A stretch of DNA of 64,000 nt from Bradyrhizobium frederickii (GTDB lineage Bacteria; Pseudomonadota; Alphaproteobacteria; Rhizobiales; Xanthobacteraceae), in NCBI RefSeq assembly GCF_004570865.1, contig NZ_SPQS01000024.1, forward strand, positions 55,913 through 119,912, in the 5' to 3' direction. The notes beneath the pieces were generated by a model that did not search any database, had not been told where the DNA came from, and saw only the letters and a list, made by a program, of their open reading frames with translations. This document shows positions 8,282-17,429 of the stretch, piece by piece. The position numbers and the translations under genes are program-made. Position 1 is the stretch's first letter; every line of letters begins with the position of its first letter.

Positions 8282-11251
8282 ATGTCTCGCCAGGACGCGA
8301 ACGCAGCCTTTGCCTTGTCTTCCTTTTTGCAGGGCACCAACGCCACCTACATCGACGAAATCTACGCCCGCTACGAGAAGGACCCGTCCTCGGTCGACGC
8401 CGAGTGGCAGGAGTTCTTCAAGAGCCTCAACGACCAGCCGGCTGACGTCCGGAAGAACGCGGAAGGCCCGTCCTGGGAGCGCGACAACTGGCCGCTGACG
8501 CCGCAGGACGATCTCACCTCCGCGCTCGACGGCAACTGGGCGGAGGTCGAGAAGGCGGTTGGTGCCAAGATCGCTGCCAAGGCGCAGGCCAAGGGCGGTG
8601 ACAAGGGCGCCGCCCTCTCCTCCGCCGACCTGCTCCAGGCGACACGCGATTCCGTCCGCGCCCTGATGCTGATCCGCTCCTACCGCATGCGCGGCCATTT
8701 CCACGCCAAGCTCGATCCGCTCGGCATCGAAGCCCAGCGCAACCGCGAAGAGCTCGATCCGCGCACCTACGGCTTCAGCGAAGCCGATTTCGACCGCAAG
8801 ATCTTCCTCGATCACGTGCTCGGTCTCGAATACGGCACGCTGCGCGAGATCACCGCGATCTGCGAGCGCACCTATTGCCAGACGCTCGGCGTCGAGTTCA
8901 TGCACATCAGCAACGCCGCGCAGAAGGCCTGGATTCAGGAGCGCATCGAGGGACCCGACAAGGAGATCTCGTTCACCCGCGAAGGCCGCAGGGCCATCCT
9001 GATGAAGCTGGTCGAAGCCGAAGGCTTCGAGAAGTTCTGCGACACCAAGTTCACCGGCACCAAGCGCTTCGGCCTCGACGGCGGTGAAGCGTTGATCCCG
9101 GCGCTCGAGCAGATCATCAAGCGCGGCGGCAATCTCGGCGTGAAGGAGATCGTGCTGGGCATGCCGCATCGCGGCCGTCTCAACGTGCTGACGCAGGTGA
9201 TGGGCAAGGCGCACCGCGCCCTGTTCCACGAGTTCAAGGGCGGCTCGGCCAACCCCGACGCGGTCGAAGGCTCCGGCGACGTCAAGTATCACCTCGGCGC
9301 CTCCTCGGACCGCGAGTTCGACGGCAACCGCATCCATCTGTCGCTGACCGCCAACCCCTCGCATCTCGAGATCGTCGATCCCGTGGTGCTCGGCAAGGTG
9401 CGCGCGAAGCAGGACCAGCACGGCGATCCGCCGGACATGCGCATCTCCGTGATGCCGCTGCTGATGCACGGCGACGCCGCGTTCGCCGGCCAGGGCGTGG
9501 TCGCCGAGTGCTTCGGCCTGTCCGACCTGAAGGGCTACCGCACCGGCGGCTCCGTGCACTTCATCGTCAACAACCAGATCGGCTTCACCACCTATCCGCG
9601 CTACTCGCGCTCCTCGCCCTATCCGTCGGACGTGGCGAAGATGATCGATGCGCCGATCTTCCACGTCAACGGCGACGATCCGGAAGCCGTGGTGTTCGCG
9701 GCCAAGGTCGCGACCGAGTTCCGGCAGAAATTCCACAAGCCCGTCGTCATCGACATGTGGTGCTATCGCCGCTACGGCCACAATGAGGGCGACGAGCCGG
9801 CCTTCACCCAGCCGGTGATGTACAAGCGGATCGCGGCCCATCCCTCGACCCTCACGCTCTACTCCAAGCGCCTGATCGCCGAAGGCGTGGTCACCGAGGG
9901 CGAGGTCGACAAGCTGAAGGCCGACTGGCGCGCCCGGCTCGATGCCGAGTTCGAGGCCGGCACCTCCTACAAGCCGAACAAGGCCGACTGGCTCGACGGC
10001 AAGTGGTCCGGCTTCAAGATCGCCGACCAGGAAGAGGACGCGCGTCGCGGCGTCACCGGCGTCGACCTTCCGATCCTGAAGGACATCGGCCGCAAGATCA
10101 CCAAGGTGCCGGACGGTTTTCGCGTTCACCGCACCATCCAGCGCTTCCTCGACAACCGCGCCAAGGCGATCGACACCGGTGCCGGCATCGACTGGGCGAC
10201 CGGCGAAGCGCTGGCGTTCTGCACGCTGCTCCAGGAAAACCACCATGTCCGTCTGTCCGGACAGGATTCCGAGCGCGGCACCTTCTCGCAGCGCCACTCG
10301 GTCCTGATCGACCAGGAGGACGAGAGCCGCTACACGCCGTTCAATCATCTCGGCAGCGAGCAGGGCCATTACGAGGTCATCAACTCGCTGCTGTCGGAAG
10401 AGGCCGTGCTCGGCTTCGAATACGGCTATTCGCTCGCCGAGCCGAACACGCTGACGCTGTGGGAAGCCCAGTTCGGCGACTTCGCCAACGGTGCGCAGGT
10501 CGTGTTCGACCAGTTCATCTCCTCGGGCGAGCGCAAATGGCTGCGCATGTCCGGCCTCGTCTGCCTCCTGCCGCACGGCTATGAGGGCCAGGGACCGGAG
10601 CATTCCTCGGCGCGCCTCGAGCGTTTCCTGCAGATGTGCGCGGAAGACAACATGCAGGTGGTCTACCCGACCACGCCGGCGAACTACTTCCACGCGCTGC
10701 GCCGCCAGCTGCACCGCGAGATCCGCAAGCCGCTGATCATGATGACGCCGAAGTCGCTGCTGCGTCACAAGCGGGCGGTGTCGCGTCTCGAGGAGCTGGC
10801 CAAGGGGACGACCTTCCACCGCATCCTCTATGATGACGCCCAGATGCTGCCGAACGAGGCGATCAAGCTCGTGCCCGACGACAAGATCCGCCGCATCGTG
10901 CTGTGCTCCGGCAAGGTCTATTACGACCTCTACGAGGAGCGCGAGAAGCGCGGCATCGACGACATCTATCTGATGCGCGTCGAGCAGCTCTATCCGGTGC
11001 CGCTGAAGGCGCTGGTGGCCGAGCTGTCGCGCTTCAAGAAGGCCGAAGTGGTGTGGTGCCAGGAAGAGCCCCGCAACATGGGTGCCTGGCACTTCATCGA
11101 GCCCTATCTGGAATGGGTGCTGAACCAGGTGAACGGCGCGAGCCGGCGTCCGCGTTATGTCGGCCGCGCCGCTTCCGCCGCGACCGCCACGGGTCTGATG
11201 TCCAAGCATCAGGCGCAGCTGAAGGCGTTCCTGGACGAAGCACTGAGCTAG
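8282..11251 (+). CDS. sucA: 2-oxoglutarate dehydrogenase E1 component
   Basis: The 989-residue thiamine-diphosphate enzyme decarboxylates 2-oxoglutarate and transfers the succinyl group to the SucB lipoyl arm. The N-terminal SucB-binding helix region is FLQGTNATYIDEIYARYE. Active-site motifs include GMPHRGRLNVL, HGDAAFAGQGVV and NNQIGFTT, and the C-terminal region includes PTTPANYFHALRRQ. The length is typical for rhizobial SucA (about 985). The start ATG is 137 bp after sucD. Its product works with SucB and LpdA encoded downstream. Confidence 0.97.
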   Translation: MSRQDANAAFALSSFLQGTNATYIDEIYARYEKDPSSVDAEWQEFFKSLNDQPADVRKNAEGPSWERDNWPLTPQDDLTSALDGNWAEVEKAVGAKIAAKAQAKGGDKGAALSSADLLQATRDSVRALMLIRSYRMRGHFHAKLDPLGIEAQRNREELDPRTYGFSEADFDRKIFLDHVLGLEYGTLREITAICERTYCQTLGVEFMHISNAAQKAWIQERIEGPDKEISFTREGRRAILMKLVEAEGFEKFCDTKFTGTKRFGLDGGEALIPALEQIIKRGGNLGVKEIVLGMPHRGRLNVLTQVMGKAHRALFHEFKGGSANPDAVEGSGDVKYHLGASSDREFDGNRIHLSLTANPSHLEIVDPVVLGKVRAKQDQHGDPPDMRISVMPLLMHGDAAFAGQGVVAECFGLSDLKGYRTGGSVHFIVNNQIGFTTYPRYSRSSPYPSDVAKMIDAPIFHVNGDDPEAVVFAAKVATEFRQKFHKPVVIDMWCYRRYGHNEGDEPAFTQPVMYKRIAAHPSTLTLYSKRLIAEGVVTEGEVDKLKADWRARLDAEFEAGTSYKPNKADWLDGKWSGFKIADQEEDARRGVTGVDLPILKDIGRKITKVPDGFRVHRTIQRFLDNRAKAIDTGAGIDWATGEALAFCTLLQENHHVRLSGQDSERGTFSQRHSVLIDQEDESRYTPFNHLGSEQGHYEVINSLLSEEAVLGFEYGYSLAEPNTLTLWEAQFGDFANGAQVVFDQFISSGERKWLRMSGLVCLLPHGYEGQGPEHSSARLERFLQMCAEDNMQVVYPTTPANYFHALRRQLHREIRKPLIMMTPKSLLRHKRAVSRLEELAKGTTFHRILYDDAQMLPNEAIKLVPDDKIRRIVLCSGKVYYDLYEEREKRGIDDIYLMRVEQLYPVPLKALVAELSRFKKAEVVWCQEEPRNMGAWHFIEPYLEWVLNQVNGASRRPRYVGRAASAATATGLMSKHQAQLKAFLDEALS

Positions 11252-11265
11252 GCAATTTCAAACTG

Positions 11266-11392
11266 AGTCATGCCCCGCGAAGGCGGGGCATCCAGTACTC
11301 CCGCGGCATTCGTTCTGCTCATCGACGTCACGGCGTACTGGATCGCCCGCCCCCGTGCGCAAGCGCGCACAAGGCGGGCGATGACACATGAA
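11266..11392. repeat. Palindromic repeat in the sucA-sucB gap, CCAGTACTGGAT family
   Basis: The block runs from GTCATGCCCCGCGAAGGCGG, with GGCATCCAGTA, to CGGCGTACTGGAT and GGCGGGCGATGACA. A second member lies at 15537-15648 with the same GCATCCAGTA/CGGCGTACTGGAT core. The element lies inside the operon, where it could act as an mRNA hairpin that sets the ratio of SucA to SucB (inference). Confidence 0.8.
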
Positions 11393-11423
11393 TTCAAGAC
11401 CGCGATCCCTTAAGGAAAAGACC

Positions 11424-12659
11424 ATGACTGAAATTCGTGTGCCGACGCTCGGCGAATCCGTCACCGAGGCCACCATCGGCCGCTGGTTCAAGAAGGCCGG
11501 CGATCCCGTCGCCGTCGACGAGCCCTTGGTGGAGCTCGAGACCGACAAGGTCACCATCGAAGTGCCCGCGCCCTCCGCCGGCACGCTGAGCGAGATCATC
11601 GCCGCCGATGGCGCGACCGTTGCCGTCGGCGCGCTGCTCGGCCAGATCACCGATGGAGCCGGCGCTGCCAAGCCCGCCGTGGCACCCGCCAAGCCCGCCG
11701 CTGCTCCGGCGCCCGCCGCTGCTTCGCCGGCTCCGGCCGCGAAGGCGGCCCCGGCCGATGCGCCGCTCGCCCCGTCCGTGCGCAAGCTCTCGGCCGAGAG
11801 CGGTGTCGACGCGTCCACCGTTCCGGGCTCCGGCAAGGACGGCCGCGTCACCAAGGGCGACATGTTGGCGGCGATCGAGCGCGCGGCCTCGGCGCCGACC
11901 CCGGTCAACCAGCCTGCCGCCGCCGTGCAGGTCCGCGCGCCGTCGCCGGCCGATGACGCCGCCCGCGAAGAGCGCGTCAAGATGACCCGGCTGCGCCAGA
12001 CCATTGCGCGCCGCCTCAAGGACGTGCAGAACACCGCGGCCATGCTGACGACCTTCAACGAGGTCGACATGACCAACGTCATGGCGCTGCGCGCGCACTA
12101 CAAGGATGCGTTCGAGAAGAAGCACGGCGCCAAGCTCGGCTTCATGGGCTTCTTCACCAAGGCCGTCGTGCAGGCGCTGAAGGACATCCCGGCGGTCAAC
12201 GCCGAGATCGACGGCACCGACCTGATCTACAAGAACTATTACCACATCGGCGTCGCCGTCGGCACCGACAAGGGCCTCGTCGTCCCCGTGGTGCGCGACT
12301 GCGACCACAAGTCGATCTCCGACATCGAGAAGAGCATCGCCGATTACGGCCGCCGCGCCCGCGACGGCCAGCTCAAGATCGACGAGATGCAGGGCGGCAC
12401 CTTCACCATCACCAATGGCGGCATCTACGGCTCGCTGATGTCGACCCCGATCCTGAACGCGCCGCAGTCGGGCATCCTCGGCATGCACAAGATCCAGGAG
12501 CGGCCGATGGTCGTCGGCGGCAAGATCGAGGTCCGCCCGATGATGTATCTGGCGCTGTCCTACGATCACCGCGTCATCGACGGCAAGGAAGCCGTCACCT
12601 TCCTGGTTCGCGTCAAGGAGAGCCTGGAAGACCCGGCGCGCCTGGTGCTCGATCTCTGA
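11424..12659 (+). CDS. sucB: 2-oxoglutarate dehydrogenase E2, dihydrolipoyl succinyltransferase
   Basis: The 411-residue core subunit has three parts. The lipoyl domain is at residues 1-77, with the modified Lys in ETDKVTIE. An Ala/Pro-rich linker leads to the E3-binding domain (APSVRKLSAESG to DMLAAI, about residues 112-155). The C-terminal acyltransferase domain ends with the catalytic SYDHRVIDG. ATG 11424 gives the standard MTEIRVPTLGESVTEA start and follows TAAGGAAAAG; an in-frame ATG at 11388 would add a non-conserved tail. It lies between sucA and lpdA with an SDR gene inserted after it. Confidence 0.97.
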   Translation: MTEIRVPTLGESVTEATIGRWFKKAGDPVAVDEPLVELETDKVTIEVPAPSAGTLSEIIAADGATVAVGALLGQITDGAGAAKPAVAPAKPAAAPAPAAASPAPAAKAAPADAPLAPSVRKLSAESGVDASTVPGSGKDGRVTKGDMLAAIERAASAPTPVNQPAAAVQVRAPSPADDAAREERVKMTRLRQTIARRLKDVQNTAAMLTTFNEVDMTNVMALRAHYKDAFEKKHGAKLGFMGFFTKAVVQALKDIPAVNAEIDGTDLIYKNYYHIGVAVGTDKGLVVPVVRDCDHKSISDIEKSIADYGRRARDGQLKIDEMQGGTFTITNGGIYGSLMSTPILNAPQSGILGMHKIQERPMVVGGKIEVRPMMYLALSYDHRVIDGKEAVTFLVRVKESLEDPARLVLDL

Positions 12660-12723
12660 TCCCTGATGCTCTGCGAGCGCCGTCGCCATGCGCGGCGGCG
12701 CGTGTCGAACCATGGAGGCGCGT

Positions 12724-13473
12724 GTGACGGATAAGGTCGTTGTCATTACCGGCGGCAGCCGCGGTATCGGGCGGGCAACCGCGATCGCGGCGGCCGCGCG
12801 CGGCTTCCGCGTCGTGGTCGGCTATGCCAGCAACAAGACGGCCGCCGACGAGGTGGTCGCGCAGATCGAGGCCAGCAACGGCAAGGCCATCGCGGTGAAA
12901 TGCGATGTCGCCGAGGAAAGCGACATCCTCGAATTGTTCAAGGCCGCCGACAAGTTCGGCACGCTCGGGGCGCTCGTCAACAACGGCGGCATCGTCGGCC
13001 AGAGCGGCGTTCGCGTCGACGAGATGTCGGCCGAGCGCATCCAGCGCGTGCTGGCGGTCAACGTCACCGGCTCCATCCTCTGCGCGCGCGAGGCGGTGAA
13101 GCGGATGTCGACCAGGCACGGCGGCAAGGGCGGCGTCATCGTCAATCTGTCGTCGGTTGCGGCCAGGCTCGGTGCCCCCAACACCTATGTCGACTACGCC
13201 GCGTCCAAGGGCGCGGTGGATTCCTTCACCATCGGTCTCGGCTATGAGGTCGCGGCCGAGGGCATCCGCGTCGCCGCGATCCGTCCCGGCCTGATCGATA
13301 CCGAGATCCACGCCGCCGGCGGCGAGCCCGACCGCGCCCATCGTCTGGCCCACATGGTGCCGATGAAGCGCGTCGGCACCGCGGACGAAATCGCCAATGC
13401 CATCGTCTGGCTGATGTCGGACGAGGCGTCTTACGTCACCTCAGCCATTCTCGATGTGTCCGGCGGACGCTGA
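12724..13473 (+). CDS. Short-chain dehydrogenase/reductase (SDR) in the OGDH operon
   Basis: This 249-residue classical SDR shows the cofactor motif TGGSRGIG, NNGGIVG at the NAG position, and the catalytic YxxxK in YVDYAASKG with the preceding Ser in NLSSVAARLG. The C-terminal SYVTSAILDVSGG is typical of FabG-like oxidoreductases. I choose GTG 12724 because GGAGG (12714-12718) is five bases upstream and the protein then begins MTDKVVVITGG; ATG 12712 would add four residues but overlaps that ribosome binding site. The gene sits between sucB and lpdA. Its substrate is unknown. The stop codon region is duplicated (see 13460-13492). Confidence 0.88.
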   Translation: MTDKVVVITGGSRGIGRATAIAAAARGFRVVVGYASNKTAADEVVAQIEASNGKAIAVKCDVAEESDILELFKAADKFGTLGALVNNGGIVGQSGVRVDEMSAERIQRVLAVNVTGSILCAREAVKRMSTRHGGKGGVIVNLSSVAARLGAPNTYVDYAASKGAVDSFTIGLGYEVAAEGIRVAAIRPGLIDTEIHAAGGEPDRAHRLAHMVPMKRVGTADEIANAIVWLMSDEASYVTSAILDVSGGR

Positions 13474-13492
13474 CGCGCCGGCGGACGCTGAC
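13460..13492. repeat. 15-bp direct repeat spanning the SDR stop codon
   Basis: CCGGCGGACGCTGAC is present at 13460-13474 and again at 13478-13492, a period of 18 bp. The first copy contains the stop TGA (13471-13473), and the second repeats the same three C-terminal codons and stop in frame. Confidence 0.95.
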
Positions 13493-13530
13493 ACATCCTC
13501 ATCACGGCAAACCTTACGGGACTTTCTCTC

Positions 13531-14931
13531 ATGGCTACCTACGATCTCGTCGTCATCGGCACCGGACCTGGCGGTTATGTCTGCGCGGTGCGCGCCAGCC
13601 AGCTCGGCATGAAGGTCGCCGTGGTCGAAAAGAACGCCACCCTCGGCGGCACCTGCCTCAATGTCGGCTGCATGCCGTCGAAGGCGCTGCTGCACGCCTC
13701 CGAGATGTTCGAGGAGGCCGCGCACTCCTTCGCCAAGATGGGCGTGTCGGTCTCGTCGCCGAAGCTCGATCTGCCCGCGATGATGAACTTCAAGCAGCAG
13801 GGCATCGACGGCAACGTCAAGGGCGTCGAATTCCTGATGAAGAAGAACAAGATCGACGTGCTCAAGGGCACCGGCAAGATCTTGGGGACCGGCAAGGTCG
13901 AGGTCTCCGCCGACGGCAAGTCGCAGGTGATCGAGACCAAGAACATCGTCATCGCCACCGGCTCGGATATCGCACGCCTCAAGGGCATCGAGATCGACGA
14001 AAAGCGCATCGTGTCCTCGACCGGCGCGCTGTCGCTGGAGAAGTTGCCGGGCAGAATACTGGTCATCGGCGCCGGTGTGATCGGGCTCGAGCTCGGCTCG
14101 GTGTGGCGCCGACTCGGGTCCGAAGTCATGGTCGTCGAATTCCTCGATCGCATCCTGCCCGGCATGGACGGCGAGATCGCCAAGCAATTCCAGCGCATCC
14201 TGGAAAAGCAGGGATTTGCATTCAAGCTCGGTTCGAAGGTCACTGGCGTCGAAGTGAACAGCAAGGCACTGCTTGCGAAAATCGAGCCGGCTGCGGGTGG
14301 CGCGGCCGAGACCATCGAGGCCGATGTCGTTCTCGTCTGCATCGGCCGCGTGCCGTACACCGACGGGCTGGGTCTGAAGGAAGCCGGCGTCGCGCTCGAC
14401 AATCGCGGCCGCGTGCAGATCGATCCGCATTTCGCCACCAGCCTCAAGGGCGTCTACGCCATCGGCGACGTCGTCGCAGGCCCGATGCTCGCGCACAAGG
14501 CCGAGGACGAAGGCGTTGCGGTGGCCGAGATCATCGCCGGCCAGGCCGGCCATGTGAATTACGATGTCATCCCGGGCGTCGTGTATACCACGCCGGAAGT
14601 GTCCTCCGTTGGCAAGACCGAGGAGGAGCTGAAGCAGGCGGGCATCGCCTATACCGTCGGAAAGTTTCCCTTTACCGCCAATGGCCGCTCCAAGGTCAAT
14701 CAGACGACTGACGGCTTTGTGAAGGTTCTCGCAGATGCGAAGACCGATCGCGTGCTCGGCGTGCACATTATCGGCCGCGAAGCCGGCGAAATGATCCATG
14801 AGGCAGCCGTCCTCATGGAGTTTGGCGGCAGTGCGGAAGATCTCGCGCGCACCTGCCACGCGCATCCGACCCGCTCGGAGGCCATCAAGGAGGCCGCGCT
14901 TGCGGTCGGCAAGCGGGCCATCCATATGTAG
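13531..14931 (+). CDS. lpdA: Dihydrolipoyl dehydrogenase (E3)
   Basis: The 466-residue flavoprotein re-oxidises the lipoyl arm of SucB with NAD. The FAD motif is GTGPGGYVCA and the redox-active pair is in GGTCLNVGCMPSK. The NAD-binding motif is GAGVIGLELGS, a second FAD motif is YAIGDVVAGPMLAHKAE, and the dimerisation domain carries the catalytic His in TCHAHPTRSEA. The length and all active-site motifs are complete. It closes the E1-E2-E3 set, although the SDR gene separates it from sucB. Confidence 0.97.
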   Translation: MATYDLVVIGTGPGGYVCAVRASQLGMKVAVVEKNATLGGTCLNVGCMPSKALLHASEMFEEAAHSFAKMGVSVSSPKLDLPAMMNFKQQGIDGNVKGVEFLMKKNKIDVLKGTGKILGTGKVEVSADGKSQVIETKNIVIATGSDIARLKGIEIDEKRIVSSTGALSLEKLPGRILVIGAGVIGLELGSVWRRLGSEVMVVEFLDRILPGMDGEIAKQFQRILEKQGFAFKLGSKVTGVEVNSKALLAKIEPAAGGAAETIEADVVLVCIGRVPYTDGLGLKEAGVALDNRGRVQIDPHFATSLKGVYAIGDVVAGPMLAHKAEDEGVAVAEIIAGQAGHVNYDVIPGVVYTTPEVSSVGKTEEELKQAGIAYTVGKFPFTANGRSKVNQTTDGFVKVLADAKTDRVLGVHIIGREAGEMIHEAAVLMEFGGSAEDLARTCHAHPTRSEAIKEAALAVGKRAIHM

Positions 14932-14965
14932 CCACGCGCCCAGCGCCGAATCGGGCGGGAAACAC

Positions 14966-15496
14966 ATGCTGCGCCGCGTTCTTCAACCGCTCTGGGTCCT
15001 GCTTGCGATCGTCTTCCTGATCGAAGCCTGGCTGTGGGACCATCTCGAGCCGATCGTAGCAAAGGTCGTCGCAGCCATCCCCTTGGCGCGCTTCAAGCAA
15101 TGGCTGACGGAGCGCGTCGACGCGCTGTCGCCGGCCATGACGCTGATCGTGTTCGCCGTGCCGGTCATCCCGCTGTTTCCGCTCAAGCTGGTCGGCCTGT
15201 GGCTGCTCGCGCACGAGTACTGGACCAGCGCGGTCTTCATGATCGTGTTCGCAAAGCTGGTCGGCGTCGGCGTCACCGCCTTCGTGTTCGACGTGACGCG
15301 CCACAAGCTCCTGGAGATGCACTGGTTCGAGCGGATCTACGAGCTCGTGCTGAAGATCCGCGCCAAGGCCGCCGAGCTGGTCAACCCGATCAAGCAGCGC
15401 ATCCGCGAGCTGATCGCCGGCAACGGCGAGGGCTGGTCCTCCCGCACGCTGCGTCTGATCCAGCGTTTCAGGAAGAGCGTGCACGAAGCGCGGTAG
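14966..15496 (+). CDS. Integral membrane protein of unknown function
   Basis: The 176-residue protein has about three or four membrane segments: LWVLLAIVFLIEAWLW near the N-terminus, MTLIVFAVPVIPLFPLKLVG, and the stretch containing SAVFMIVFAKLVGVGVTAFV. A basic, helical C-terminal tail of about 60 residues (IRAKAAELVNPIKQRIRELI) is likely cytoplasmic. ATG 14966 is chosen because GGGCGGGAAA lies just upstream and it gives a hydrophobic start; the open frame further upstream overlaps lpdA. It starts 34 bp after lpdA, so it may be the last gene of the operon. No enzymatic motif is visible. Confidence 0.8.
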   Translation: MLRRVLQPLWVLLAIVFLIEAWLWDHLEPIVAKVVAAIPLARFKQWLTERVDALSPAMTLIVFAVPVIPLFPLKLVGLWLLAHEYWTSAVFMIVFAKLVGVGVTAFVFDVTRHKLLEMHWFERIYELVLKIRAKAAELVNPIKQRIRELIAGNGEGWSSRTLRLIQRFRKSVHEAR

Positions 15497-15536
15497 CAGC
15501 CCGCCGCTCGTACACTGTCATCGCCACATCCTCGGT

Positions 15537-15648
15537 GTCATTGCCCGCGAAAGCGGGCAATCCAGTATTCCAGAGACGGTATTGATTCAACCGAGGTGCC
15601 GCGGCGTACTGGATGCCCCGCATTCGCGGGGCATGACACGTCCGTGTT
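15537..15648. repeat. Palindromic repeat, CCAGTACTGGAT family (second copy)
   Basis: GTGTCATTGCCCGCGAAAGC and GGGCAATCCAGTATTCC are followed by a non-paired middle, then CGGCGTACTGGATGCCCC and GCGGGGCATGACAC. It shares its arms and core with the element at 11266-11392 and fills the gap between two convergent genes. Confidence 0.8.
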
Positions 15649-15669
15649 GCCTACACGTCCTCATCACGC

Positions 15670-16257
15670 TCAATGCAAGTGCAACAGATGCGGCCACCAC
15701 AGGCCGAGCGCGGTCATGAACAGGCCGGCGAGCGTCAGGATGCCGCTGACATAGGCCAGCGCGAACATGCCGGTGATGATGGTGGCCGAGGCCAGCACGA
15801 TGCCGATCTGGAAGGCGGCAGAGGCCAGCTCGAAGTGATGGTATTTCGCGGTCGCCTCGTCGCGATCGTGCTCGGCATGCTTGGCCTTCTCGGCGAGCTG
15901 CTCGGTGCCTTCGCCGGTCTCGGGCTCGGAGCGGTAGCGCGCCGCCGTCTTGGTCCAGTCGTCGATTTGCTTCTGCACGGCGGGCTTGTGCGCCTCGTCC
16001 GCGGCGGCGAGCGCGAGCTTGCCCTGCTCGGCCGCCGTCACCACCACGGTGCGGCGGATGCTCTTGGCCTGGAAGAACGCCCAGAGGTTGGCGGCCTCGA
16101 CGTTCTTGCTGATCGATTCGGTCTGGGCGCCCTTGCCGAGCGTCTCGGAGATCGCCAGGAACAGCGCCAGCACCGCGATCAGGAGCGCGATCTTCTTGTT
16201 CGAGCCGGACGCGTGTTCGGCGTGCTCGGCATGCTCCATGCTCTCGTGTGCGCTCAT
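15670..16257 (-). CDS. DUF4337-like membrane protein
   Basis: The 195-residue protein starts MSAHESMEHAEHAEHASG, a His/Glu/Ala-rich tail with HAEH repeats that might bind metal (inference). It continues with one membrane segment (KIALLIAVLALFLAISETLG), a charged helical region with likely coiled coil (residues about 50-135), and two C-terminal membrane segments. This layout matches DUF4337. ATG 16257 follows GGAGGGAC (reverse strand) at good spacing, so longer reading frames upstream, which overlap xerC, are rejected. The gene is convergent with the lpdA operon and downstream of xerC. No function is known. Confidence 0.85.
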   Translation of the reverse strand: MSAHESMEHAEHAEHASGSNKKIALLIAVLALFLAISETLGKGAQTESISKNVEAANLWAFFQAKSIRRTVVVTAAEQGKLALAAADEAHKPAVQKQIDDWTKTAARYRSEPETGEGTEQLAEKAKHAEHDRDEATAKYHHFELASAAFQIGIVLASATIITGMFALAYVSGILTLAGLFMTALGLWWPHLLHLH

Positions 16258-16340
16258 AAGTCCCTCCTGCCTCGGTTCCGCAACGATTGACCGAACCGCG
16301 CGGCCAGCGCAAGAGGGAGGGAAGTTATGACGCCAGTATG

Positions 16341-17306
16341 TCAGCGCCGCGGATGCGCGCTGGCATAGACCTCGAGCAGGCGCTCGGAATCGATGCCGGT
16401 ATAGACCTGGGTGGTCGACAGCGAGGAATGGCCGAGCAATTCCTGGATGGCGCGCAAGTCGCCGCCGCGCGAGAGCAGATGCGTGGCGAAGGAATGGCGC
16501 AGCGCGTGCGGGGTGGCGCTGTCGGGCAGGCCGAGCGCGCCGCGCAGCCGCTCCATCGCGAGCTGGATGATGCGCGGGCTCAAGGGCCCGCCGCGCGCGC
16601 CGACGAAGATCGGGCCTTCCGCGGGCAGCGGATAGGGACACATCGCAACGTAGTCCTGCACCAGCTCGAGCACGTTCTGGAGCACCGGCACCATGCGGGT
16701 CTTGTTGCCCTTGCCGGTCACGATCAGCACGTCGCCTTCGCCGGGGCGCGGCACTTCGCGGCGCTTCAGGCCCAGCGCTTCGGAGATGCGCAGGCCCGAG
16801 CCGTACAGCAGCGCCATCACCGCAGCATCGCGCGCCAGAATCCAAGTCTCGCGGTCCTCGCCGGCGCGCTCGTCGGCATCGGCAAGACGCTTTGCGGAGG
16901 CCATCGGCAGCGGCTTCGGTAGGCTCTTCGCCACCTTCGGCGCGCGAATGGCGGAGAGTGCGCCGACCTTGCCCTTGCCTTCGCGCTCGAGGAAGCGGCC
17001 GAACGAGCGCAGCCCCGCGAGCGCGCGCATCAGGCTGCGGCCGGCGATGTCATCGGCCCTGCGCATTGCCATGAAGGCACGCACGTCGGTGGCTTCCAGC
17101 GCGGCGAAACGTTTGAGCGTGACCCGTTCGCCCCAATGGGCACAGAGGAAATCCAGGCATTGCCTGAGATCGCGGCCATAGGCCTCCAGCGTCTTCGGCG
17201 ACAGCCGCCGCTCGGCGCCGAGATGCGACAGCCAGCGCGTCATCTCCTGCGCGATCGAGGGATCGGCGCTGGCGAGCTCGATTTGTGGGGCGGCTGCTTT
17301 GCTCAT
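16341..17306 (-). CDS. xerC: Tyrosine recombinase XerC
   Basis: The 321-residue recombinase resolves chromosome dimers at dif together with XerD. The N-terminal SAM-like DNA-binding domain covers about residues 20-110. The catalytic set is complete: Arg in GSGLRISEAL, Lys in VTGKGNKTR, His/Arg in HALRHSFATHL, His in LLGHSSLSTTQ and the nucleophilic Tyr in VYTGID. The length is typical of alphaproteobacterial XerC. The gene is divergent from priA, with the two starts about 120 bp apart, an arrangement common in Rhizobiales. This is a housekeeping recombinase, not evidence for a mobile element. Confidence 0.95.
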   Translation of the reverse strand: MSKAAAPQIELASADPSIAQEMTRWLSHLGAERRLSPKTLEAYGRDLRQCLDFLCAHWGERVTLKRFAALEATDVRAFMAMRRADDIAGRSLMRALAGLRSFGRFLEREGKGKVGALSAIRAPKVAKSLPKPLPMASAKRLADADERAGEDRETWILARDAAVMALLYGSGLRISEALGLKRREVPRPGEGDVLIVTGKGNKTRMVPVLQNVLELVQDYVAMCPYPLPAEGPIFVGARGGPLSPRIIQLAMERLRGALGLPDSATPHALRHSFATHLLSRGGDLRAIQELLGHSSLSTTQVYTGIDSERLLEVYASAHPRR

Positions 17307-17429
17307 GCGCTCTGGACGTAATGATTCCGCACAGTATATCGCATCACACTCGTTTATCGTTCGCTAAGGTCGCCCCCGGACGCTAGCCTTCAAGCCCCCG
17401 GGTTCCGATTCTCCCTGCAAAGACCGTTG

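Noticed and set aside
8009..11209. Very long open frame on the minus strand opposite sucA
   Set aside because: It is a GC-rich shadow of sucA: it covers the same DNA, has repetitive Ala/Arg/His/Asp/Val composition, and shows no domain.
16258..16845. Upstream extension of the DUF4337 reading frame
   Set aside because: It runs through the end of xerC in another frame; ATG 16257 has a strong ribosome binding site.
16341..17306. XerC-like recombinase as a sign of a mobile element
   Set aside because: The sequence and its place beside priA show the housekeeping xerC; there are no attachment sites or cargo genes around it.
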